64,000 bases of DNA, taken from Osmia lignaria lignaria. Taxonomy: Eukaryota > Arthropoda > Insecta > Hymenoptera > Megachilidae. The notes beneath the pieces are model-generated. The model was given only the letters and a program-made list of their open reading frames with translations, did no database searches and was not told the origin of the DNA. This document shows positions 1 through 8,480 of this stretch, piece after piece (position 1 is the first letter of the stretch; every line of letters begins with the position of its first letter). Location of the stretch: contig NW_027478166.1 of assembly GCF_051020975.1 (NCBI RefSeq), forward strand, positions 1,675,501-1,739,500. The letters are read 5' to 3'. The position numbers and the translations under genes were made by a program.

Positions 1-157
1 AGAAGAAGAAATATCTCGAAATATGTCCGTCAGGCCAGTTCCTTTGAGCTGAATCTGCAAATATCTCGGAAACGAAGCGATCTATGGCAAAATGTTAAGA
101 GACGTTTTTTGTAGAGAATTATGTTTCCTACAATTTATGTTCTATGATATTTTTTGA
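1..157 (+). repeat. Partial monomer at left edge
   Basis: This is the 3' half of a monomer carrying the 'ggccagttcctttgagctgaa' variant block. It shares the rare 'gcgatctatgg' (normally gcgagctatgg) with the monomer that ends at 4987, exactly 15 monomers (4,830 bp) downstream. The window edge therefore cuts a member of the same local subfamily. Confidence 0.9.
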
Positions 158-173
158 TCAGAAGCGTAGTTTT

Positions 174-191
174 CGAGATATATCGAGATAT
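174..191 (+). repeat. Twin CGAGATAT motif (reference monomer)
   Basis: CGAGATAT occurs at 174-181 and again at 184-191, separated by two bases. Its reverse complement ATATCTCG occurs at 333-340 and 383-390. Class A monomers therefore carry the 8-mer four times, two in each orientation. Class B monomers lose the second one (CAAGATAT). The conserved, repeated and inverted placement suggests a possible protein-binding or structural element, but no function is shown by the sequence. Confidence 0.85.
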
Positions 192-293
192 TTAAAAGTT
201 CCGAAGCCGCACCAACATAATAGAGATACAGAAACACCGTGGCCCCTTTCTTTGAGATAACTCTGCACTATTGCGAGCTGTAAATGCCACTTC

Positions 294-304
294 CAGCTCA
301 GCTG
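294..304 (+). repeat. 11-bp dyad CAGCT-n-AGCTG
   Basis: CAGCT and AGCTG are perfect inverted arms around one base (C here, T in most monomers). The CTC form creates a CAGCTG hexamer. The centre base separates a local subfamily (C; nearly all in the first 11 kb) from the bulk of the array (T). Confidence 0.85.
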
Positions 305-307
305 TGC

Positions 308-333
308 AGAAGAAGAACAACAAGAAGAAGAAA
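308..333 (+). repeat. GAA-rich purine tract
   Basis: This 26-nt run of A and G is interrupted only by two C's (agaagaagaac, aac, aagaagaagaaa). It is present in every monomer with few changes (for example gaggaag, or gaacaag...aaggag in the copies at 802, 1446 and 3056). It looks like a short GAA microsatellite embedded in the monomer, but its length is constant, so it is not slipping much. Confidence 0.85.
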
Positions 334-426
334 TATCTCGAAATATGTCCGTCAGGCCCCTTCCCTTGAGATAAATCTGCAAATATCTCGGAAACGAAGC
401 GAGCTATGGCAAAATGTTAAGAGACC

Positions 427-477
427 TTTTTTGTAGAGAATAATGTTTCCTACAATTTACGTTCTATGATATTTTTT
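427..477 (+). repeat. Paired T6 runs in the monomer tail
   Basis: There are two runs of six T's, at 427-432 (gaccTTTTTTgtag) and 472-477 (gataTTTTTTgatc). The second abuts the TGATCA palindrome used as the monomer anchor. The first varies between copies (cgttttttat, cctcttttg, ccttctttg, ccgtttttg). Two of the five indels in the window fall in or beside the second run. No transcription unit is visible that these could terminate. Confidence 0.7.
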
Positions 478-1445
478 GATGAGAAGCGTAGTTTTCGAGA
501 TATATCGAGATATTTAAAAGTTCCGAAGCCGCACCAACATAATAGAGATACAGAAACACCGTGGCCCCTTTCTTTGAGATAACTCTGCACTATTGCGACC
601 TGCAAATGCCACTTCCAGCTCAGCTGTGCAGAAGAAGAACAACAAGAAGAAGAAATATCTCGAAATATGTCCGTCAGGCCCCTTCCCTTGAGATAAATCT
701 GCAAATATCTCGGAAACGAAGCGAGCTATGGCAAAATGTTAAGAGACCTTTTTTGTAGAGAATTAAGTTTCCTACTTTTTATCTTCTATGATATTTTTTG
801 ATCAGATGCGTAGTTCTCGAGATATATCAAGATATTTAAAAGTTCCGAAGCCGCACCAACATAATAGAGATACAGAAACACCGTGGCCCCTTTCTTTGGG
901 ATAACTCTGCACTATTGCGAGCTGCAAATGCCACTTCCAGCTTAGCTGTGCAGAACAAGAACAACAAGAAGGAGAAATATCTCGAAATATGTCCGTCAGG
1001 CCACTTCCCTTGAGATAAATATGCAAATATCTCGGAAACGAAGCGAGCTATGGCAAAATGTTAAGAGACCTTTTTTGTAGAGAATAATGTTTCCTACAAT
1101 TTACGTTCTATGATGTTTTTTGATCAGAAGCGTAGTTTTCGAGATATATCGAGATATTTAAAAGTTCCGAAGCCGCACCAACATAATAGAGATACAGAAA
1201 CACCGTGGCCCCTTTCTTTGAGATAACTCTGCACTATTGCGACCTGCAAATGCCACTTCCAGCTCAGCTGTGCAGAAGAAGAACAACAAGAAGAAGAAAT
1301 ATCTCGAAATATGTCCGTCAGGCCCCTTCCCTTGAGATAAATCTGCAAATATCTCGGAAACGAAGCGAGCTATGGCAAAATGTTAAGAGACCTTTTTTGT
1401 AGAGAATTAAGTTTCCTACTTTTTATGTTCTATGATATTTTTTGA

Positions 1446-3980
1446 TCAGATGCGTAGTTCTCGAGATATATCAAGATATTTAAAAGTTCCGAAGCCGCAC
1501 CAACATAATAGAGATACAGAAACACCGTGGCCCCTTTCTTTGGGATAACTCTGCACTATTGCGAGCTGCAAATGCCACTTCCAGCTTAGCTGTGCAGAAC
1601 AAGAACAACAAGAAGGAGAAATATCTCGAAATATGTCCGTCAGGCCACTTCCCTTGAGATAAATCTGCAAATATCTCGGAAACGAAGCGAGCTATGGCAA
1701 AATATTAAGAGACCTTTTTTGTAGAGAATTAAGTTTCCTACTTTTTATGTTCTATGATATTTTTTGATCAGATGCGTAGTTCTCGAGATATATCAAGATA
1801 TTTAAAAGTTCCGAAGCCGCACCAACATAATAGAGATACAGAAACACCGTGGCCCCTTTCTTTGAGATAACTCTGCACTATTGCGACCTGCAAATGCCAC
1901 TTCCAGCTCAGCTGTGCAGAAGAAGAACAACAAGAAGAAGAAATATCTCGAAATATGTCCGTCAGGCCCCTTCCCTTGAGATAAATCTGCAAATATCTCG
2001 GAAACGAAGCGAGCTATGGCAAAATGTTAAGAGACCTTTTTTGTAGAGAATTAAGTTTCCTACTTTTTATGTTCTATGATATTTTTTGATCAGATGCGTA
2101 GTTCTCGAGATATATCAAGATATTTAAAAGTTCCGAAGCCGCACCAACATAATAGAGATACAGAAACACCGTGGCCCCTTTCTTTGAGATAACTCTGCAC
2201 TATTGCGAGCTGGAAATGCCACTTCCAGTTTAGCTGTGCAGAAGAAGAACAACAAGAAGAAGAAATATCTCGAAATATGTCCGTCAGGCCCCTTCCCTTG
2301 AGATATATCTGCAAATATCTCGGAAACGAAGCGAGCTATGGCAAAATGTTAAGAGACCTTTTTTGTAGAGAATAATGTTTCCTACAATTTACGTTCTATG
2401 ATGTTTTTTGATCAGAAGCGTAGTTTTCGAGATATATCGAGATATTTAAAAGTTCCGAAGCCGCACCAACATAATAGAGATACAGAAACACCGTGGCCCC
2501 TTTCTTTGAGATAACTCTGCACTATTGCGACCTGCAAATGCCACTTCCAGCTCAGCTGTGCAGAAGAAGAACAACAAGAAGAAGAAATATCTCGAAATAT
2601 GTCCGTCAGGCCCCTTCCCTTGAGATAAATCTGCAAATATCTCGGAAACGAAGCGAGCTATGGCAAAATATTAAGAGACCTTTTTTGTAGAGAATTAAGT
2701 TTCCTACTTTTTATGTTCTATGATATTTTTTGATCAGATGCGTAGTTCTCGAGATATATCAAGATATTTAAAAGTTCCGAAGCCGCACCAACATAATAGA
2801 GATACAGAAACACCGTGGCCCCTTTCTTTGAGATAACTCTGCACTATTGCGACCTGCAAATGCCACTTCCAGCTCAGCTGTGCAGAAGAAGAACAACAAG
2901 AAGAAGAAATATCTCGAAATATGTCCGTCAGGCCCCTTCCCTTGAGATAAATCTGCAAATATCTCGGAAACGAAGCGAGCTATGGCAAAATGTTAAGAGA
3001 CCTTTTTTGTAGAGAATTAAGTTTCCTACTTTTTATGTTCTATGATATTTTTTGATCAGATGCGTAGTTCTCGAGATATATCAAGATATTTAAAAGTTCC
3101 GAAGCCGCACCAACATAATAGAGATACAGAAACACCGTGGCCCCTTTCTTTGGGATAACTCTGCACTATTGCGAGCTGCAAATGCCACTTCCAGCTTAGC
3201 TGTGCAGAACAAGAACAACAAGAAGGAGAAATATCTCGAAATATGTCCGTCAGGCCACTTCCCTTGAGATAAATCTGCAAATATCTCGGAAACGAAGCGA
3301 GCTATGGCAAAATATTAAGAGACCTTTTTTGTAGAGAATTAAGTTTCCTACTTTTTATGTTCTATGATATTTTTTGATCAGATGCGTAGTTCTCGAGATA
3401 TATCAAGATATTTAAAAGTTCCGAAGCCGCACCAACATAATAGAGATACAGAAACACCGTGGCCCCTTTCTTTGAGATAACTCTGCACTATTGCGACCTG
3501 CAAATGCCACTTCCAGCTCAGCTGTGCAGAAGAAGAACAACAAGAAGAAGAAATATCTCGAAATATGTCCGTCAGGCCCCTTCCCTTGAGATAAATCTGC
3601 AAATATCTCGGAAACGAAGCGAGCTATGGCAAAATGTTAAGAGACCTTTTTTGTAGAGAATTAAGTTTCCTACTTTTTATGTTCTATGATATTTTTTGAT
3701 CAGATGCGTAGTTCTCGAGATATATCAAGATATTTAAAAGTTCCGAAGCCGCACCAACATAATAGAGATACAGAAACACCGTGGCCCCTTTCTTTGAGAT
3801 AACTCTGCACTATTGCGAGCTGGAAATGCCACTTCCAGTTTAGCTGTGCAGAAGAAGAACAACAAGAAGAAGAAATATCTCGAAATATGTCCGTCAGGCC
3901 CCTTCCCTTGAGATATATCTGCAAATATCTCGGAAACGAAGCGAGCTATGGCAAAATGTTAAGAGACCTTTTTTGTAGAG
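1446..3980 (+). repeat. 5-monomer (1,610-bp) higher-order repeat pair
   Basis: The three consecutive monomers at 1446, 1768 and 2090 recur in order at 3056, 3378 and 3700, an offset of 1,610 bp or five monomers. Similarity runs from roughly 1160 to 2370 against 2770 to 3980. It ends where the tails diverge ('gagaataatg' versus 'gagaattaag'). Confidence 0.8.
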
Positions 3981-6900
3981 AATTAAGTTTCCTACTTTTT
4001 ATGTTCTATGATATTTTTTGATCAGATGCGTAGTTCTCGAGATATATCAAGATATTTAAAAGTTCCGAAGCCGCACCAACATAATAGAGATACAGAAACA
4101 CCGTGGCCCCTTTCTTTGAGATAACTCTGCACTATTGCGAGCTGCAAATGCCACTTCCAGCTTAGCTGTGCAGAAGAAGAACAACAAGAAGAAGAAATAT
4201 CTCGAAATATGTCCGTCAGACCCCTTCCCTTGAGATGAATCTGCAAATATCTCGGAAACGAAGCGAGCTATGGCAAGATGTTAAGAGACCTTTTTTGTAG
4301 AGAATAATGTTTCCTATAATTTACGTTCTATGATATTTTTTGATCAGAAGCGTAGTTTTCGAGATATATCGAGATATTTAAAAGTTCCGAAGCCGCACCA
4401 ACATAATAGAGATACAGAAACACCGTGGCCCCTTTCTTTGAGAGAACTCTGCACTATTGCGACCTGCAAATGCCACTTCCAGCTCAGCTGTGCAGAAGAA
4501 GAACAACAAGAAGAAGAAATATCTCGAAATATGTCCGTCAGGCCCCTTCCCTTGAGATAAATCTGCAAATATCTCGGAAACGAAGCGAGCTATGGCAAAA
4601 TGTTAAGAGACCTTTTTTGTAGAGAATTGAGTTTCCTACTTTTTATGTTCTATGATATTTTTTGATCAGATGCGTAGTTCTCCAGATATATCAAGATATT
4701 TAAAAGTTCCGAAGCCGCACCAACATAATAGAGATACAGAAACACCGTGGCCCCTTTCTTTGAGATAACTCTGCACTATTGCGAGCTGCAAATGCCACTT
4801 CCAGCTTAGATGTGCAGAGGAAGAACAACAAGAAGAAGAAATATCTCGAAATATGTCCGTCAGGCCAGTTCCTTTGAGCTGAATCTGCAAATATCTCGGA
4901 AACGAAGCGATCTATGGCAAAATGTTAAGAGACGTTTTTTGTAGAGAATTATGTTTCCTACAATTCATGTTCTATGATATTTTTTGATCAGAAGCGTAGT
5001 TTTCGAGATATATCGAGATATTTAAAAGTTCCGAAGCCGCACCAACATAATAGGGATACAGAAACACCGTGGCCCCTTTCTTTGAGATAACTCTGCACTA
5101 GTGCGAACCGCAAATGCCACTTCCAGCTTAGCTGTGCAGAAGAAGAACAACAAGAAGAAGAAATATCTCGAAATATGTCCGTCAGGCCCCTTCCCTTGAG
5201 ATAAATCTGCAAATATCTCGGAAACGAAGCGAGCTATGGCAAAATGTTAAGAGACCTTTTTTGTAGAGAATTATGTTTCCTACAATTTATGTTCTATGAT
5301 ATTTTTTGATCAGATGCGTAGTTCTCGAGATATATCAAGATATTTAAAAGTTCCGAAGCCACACCAACATAATAGAGATACAGAAACACCGTGGCCCCTT
5401 TCTTTGAGATAACTCTGCACTATTGCGAGCTGTAAATGCCACTTCCAGCTTAGCTGTGCAGAAGAAGAACAACAAGAAGAAGAAATATCTCGAAATATGT
5501 CCGTCAGGCCCCTTCCCTTGAGATGAATCTGCAAATATCTCGGAAACGAAGCGAGCTATGGCAAAATGTTAAGAGACCTTTTTTGTAGAGAATTAAGTTT
5601 CCTACTTTTTATGTTCTATGATATTTTTTGATCAGAAGCGTAGTTTTCGAGATATATCGAGATATTTAAAAGTTCCGAAGCCGCACCAACATAATAGAGA
5701 TACAGAAACACCGTGGCCCCTTTCTTTGAGATAACTCTGCACTAGTGCGAGCTGCAAATGCCACTTCCAGCTTAGCTGTGCAGAAGAAAAACAACAAGAA
5801 GAAGAAATATCTCGAAATATGTCCGTCAGGCCCCTTCCCTTGAGATAAATCTGCAAATATCTCGGAAACAAAGCGAGCTATGGCAAAATGTTAAGAGACC
5901 TTTTTTGTAGAGAATTAAGTTTCCTACTTTTTATGTTCTATGATATTTTTTGATCAGATGCGTAGTTCTCGAGATATATCAAGATATTTAAAAGTTCCGA
6001 AGCCGCACCAACATAATAGAGATACAGAAACACCGTGGCCCCTTTCTTTGAGATAACTCTGCACTATTGCGAGCTGCAAATGCCACTTCCAGCTTAGCTG
6101 TGCAGAGGAAGAACAACAAGAAGAAGAAGTATCTCGAAATATGTCCGTCAGGCCCGTTCCTTTGAGCTGAATCTGCAAATATCTCGGAAACGAAGCGAGC
6201 TATGGCAAAATGTTAAGATACGTTTTTTGTAGAGAATTATGTTTCCTACAATTTATGTTCTATGATATTTTTTGATCAGAAGCGTAGTTTTCGAGATATA
6301 TCGAGATATTTAAAAGTTCCGAAGCCGCACCAACATAATAGAGATACAGAAACACCGTGGCCCCTTTCTTTGAGATAACTCTGCACTATTGCGACCTGCA
6401 AATGCCACTTCCAGCTCAGCTGTGCAGAAGAAGAACAACAAGAAGAAGAAATATCTCGAAATATGTCCGTCAGGCCCCTTCCCTTGAGATAAATCTGCAA
6501 ATATCTCGGAAACGAAGCGAGCTATGGCAAAATGTTAAGAGACCTTTTTTGTAGAGAATTAAGTTTCCTACTTTTTATGTTCTATGATATTTTTTGATCA
6601 GATGCGTAGTTCTCGAGATATATCAAGATATTTAAAAGTTCCGAAGCCGCACCAACATAATAGAGATACAGAAACACCGTGGCCCCTTTCTTTGAGATAA
6701 CTCTGCACTATTGCGAGCTGGAAATGCCACTTCCAGTTTAGCTGTGCAGAAGAAGAACAACAAGAAGAAGAAATATCTCGAAATATGTCCGTTAGGCCCC
6801 TTCCCTTCAGATAAATCTGCAAATATCTCGGAAACGAAGCGAGCTATGGCAAAATGTTAAGAGACCTTTTTTGTAGAGAATTAAGTTTCCTACTTTTCAT

Positions 6901-7821
6901 GTTCTATGATATTTTTTGATCAGATGCGTAGTTCTCGAGATATATCAAGATATTTAAAAGTTCCGAAGCCGCACCAACATAATAGAGATACAGAAACACC
7001 GTGGCCCCGTTCTTTGAGATAACTCTGCACTATTGCGAGCTGTAAATGCCACTTCCAGCTTAGCTGTGCAGAAGAAGAACAACAAGAAGAAGAAATATCT
7101 CGAAATATGTCCGTCAGGCCCCTTCCCTTGAGATATATCTGCAAATATCTCGGAAACGAAGCGAGCTATGGCAAAATGTTAAGAGACCTTTTTTGTAGAG
7201 AATTATGTTTCCTACAATTTATGTTCTATGATATTTTTTGATCAGATGCGTAGTTCTCGAGATATATCAAGATATTTAAAAGTTCCGAAGCCACACCAAC
7301 ATAATAGAGATACAGAAACACCGTGGCCCCTTTCTTTGAGATAACTCTGCACTATTGCGAGCTGTAAATGCCACTTCCAGCTTAGCTGTGCAGAAGAAGA
7401 ACAACAAGAAGAAGAAATATCTCGAAATATGTCCGTCAGGCCCCTTCCCTTGAGATGAATCTGCAAATATCTCGGAAACGAAGCGAGCTATGGCAAAATG
7501 TTAAGAGACCTTTTTTGTAGAGAATTATGTTTCCTACAATTTATGTTCTATGATATTTTTTGATCAGAAGCGTAGTTTTCGAGATATATCGAGATATTTA
7601 AAAGTTCCGAAGCCGCACCAACATAATAGAGATACAGAAACACCGTGGCCCCTTTCTTTGAGATAACTCTGCACTATTGCGACCTGCAAATGCCACTTCC
7701 AGCTCAGCTGTGCAGAAGAAGAACAACAAGAAGAAGAAATATCTCGAAATATGTCCGTCAGGCCCCTTCCCTTGAGATAAATCTGCAAATATCTCGGAAA
7801 CGAAGCGAGCTATGGCAAAAT

Positions 7822-7834
7822 GTTAAGATAACCT
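7822..7834 (+). other. +1-nt length variant of the monomer
   Basis: 'gttaagataacc' replaces the usual 'gttaagagacc', giving a 323-bp monomer. The same change occurs at 8469-8480, two monomers on, so the two are one event copied by duplication or conversion. Confidence 0.85.
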
Positions 7835-8466
7835 TTTTTGTAGAGAATTAAGTTTCCTACTTTTTATGTTCTATGATATTTTTTGATCAGATGCGTAGTT
7901 CTCGAGATATATCAAGATATTTAAAAGTTCCGAAGCCGCACCAACATAATAGAGATACAGAAACACCGTGGCCCCTTTCTTTGAGATAACTCTGCACTAT
8001 TGCGAGCTGCAAATGCCACTTCCAGCTTAGCTGTGCAGAGGAAGAACAACAAGAAGAAGAAGTATCTCGAAATATGTCCGTCAGGCCCGTTCCTTTGAGC
8101 TGAATCTGCAAATATCTCGGAAACGAAGCGAGCTATGGCAAAATGTTAAGATACGTTTTTTGTAGAGAATTATGTTTCCTACAATTTATGTTCTATGATA
8201 TTTTTTGATCAGAAGCGTAGTTTTCGAGATATATCGAGATATTTAAAAGTTCCGAAGCCGCACCAACATAATAGAGATACAGAAACACCGTGGCCCCTTT
8301 CTTTGAGATAACTCTGCACTATTGCGACCTGCAAATGCCACTTCCAGCTCAGCTGTGCAGAAGAAGAACAACAAGAAGAAGAAATATCTCGAAATATGTC
8401 CGTCAGGCCCCTTCCCTTGAGATAAATCTGCAAATATCTCGGAAACGAAGCGAGCTATGGCAAAAT

Positions 8467-8480
8467 GTTAAGATAACCTT
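8467..8480 (+). other. +1-nt length variant, second copy
   Basis: The 'gttaagataacc' variant is repeated in the monomer starting at 8209. The corresponding copy in the parent 6-monomer register (tail near 6537) has the ordinary 'gttaagagacc'. Confidence 0.85.

Larger units (their letters stand above)
184..340 (+). repeat. 10-bp inverted repeat spanning 157 bp (reference monomer)
   Basis: The arm CGAGATATTT at 184-193 is the exact reverse complement of AAATATCTCG at 331-340. The same 10-mer recurs as a direct repeat at 381-390, giving an alternative pairing with a span of 207 bp. Arm starts are 147 bp apart. The left arm is intact in class A and has one mismatch in class B. Cruciform or looped pairing is possible but not demonstrated. 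Confidence 0.85.
237..417 (+). repeat. Decayed internal duplication within the monomer
   Basis: The segment from 237 (ccgt, ggcccctt, ttgagataa, tctgca, then gcgagct, gcaaatg to about 286) is repeated from 349 (ccgt-ca-ggcccctt, ttgagataa, tctgca, then gcgagct-atg-gcaaaatg to about 417). The first 32 aligned bases match at 28 positions with one 2-nt gap. The offset grows from 112 bp (ccgt) to 114 (ggcccc) to 126 (gcgagct) through small insertions. The monomer therefore probably arose partly by an older internal tandem duplication. This holds in all monomers, except those where the first copy is variant near 275-282. Confidence 0.8.
158..479 (+). repeat. Reference class A monomer
   Basis: Class A is marked by 'gaagcgtagttttcg', then 'atatcgagatattt', and is usually preceded by 'tacaattta'. 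The order within the unit is: twin CGAGATAT motifs (174-191); a TATTTAAAA stretch (188-196); the first copy of an internal duplication (237-286); an 11-bp dyad (294-304); a GAA-rich purine tract (308-333); two AAATATCTCG direct repeats (331-340, 381-390); the second copy of the internal duplication (349-417); and two T6 runs (427-432, 472-477). G+C over one 322-bp turn (159-480) is 127/322. Confidence 0.95.
158..5309 (+). repeat. Array block 1: A/B monomers with the 'agctcagctg' subfamily
   Basis: Sixteen monomers. Many share 'gcgacctgcaaatg' and 'agctcagctg' (for example those starting at 480, 1124, 1768, 2412, 2734, 3378 and 4344). Monomers at 802, 1446 and 3056 share 'gaacaagaacaac' with 'aaggagaaat'. 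Monomers at 2090 and 3700 share 'gctggaaatg' with 'ccagtttagc'. The recurring combinations show local spreading of variants. Confidence 0.85.

Noticed and set aside
171..190. CENP-B box
   Set aside because: I compared the TTCG-containing sites (both strands) with the nTTCGnnnnAnnCGGGn pattern. The TTCG at 173 has TCGA where CGGG is required, and the CGGAAACGAA site on the other strand lacks the required T.
188..196. TATA box (tatttaaaa) driving satellite transcription
   Set aside because: A short AT-rich match is expected by chance in 60.6 % AT DNA, and no initiator or transcript is visible.
195..215. Pol III B box or tRNA-like promoter, with T6 terminators
   Set aside because: 'gttccgaagcc' resembles a B box (GTTCGAnnCC) only if a base is skipped, and no A box lies at a suitable distance. 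The T6 runs alone are not evidence of transcription.
308..333. Expanding GAA microsatellite or triplex-forming tract
   Set aside because: The tract is interrupted by C's and its length is constant in all monomers, so there is no sign of slippage.
158..382. Minus-strand 74-codon open frame, repeated about 198 times, as a protein family
   Set aside because: The frame opens with TTG, contains no ATG and ends in the satellite anchor. Variants are often residue-changing and spread as blocks with the rest of the monomer. It is treated as a by-product of repeat homogeneity.
320..400. Hammerhead ribozyme, as found in some insect satellites
   Set aside because: The conserved CTGATGA and GAAAC core pair is not present in order on either strand. 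The minus-strand 'ctgacgga' is not followed by GAAAC at the right place.
561..758. Plus-strand 65-codon arginine-rich open frame in about a dozen monomers
   Set aside because: It opens with GTG and exists only where 'gcttag' became 'gctcag' (or 'gcttgg' at about 50534). In other monomers the frame has a TAG stop. This is a local substitution, not a gene.
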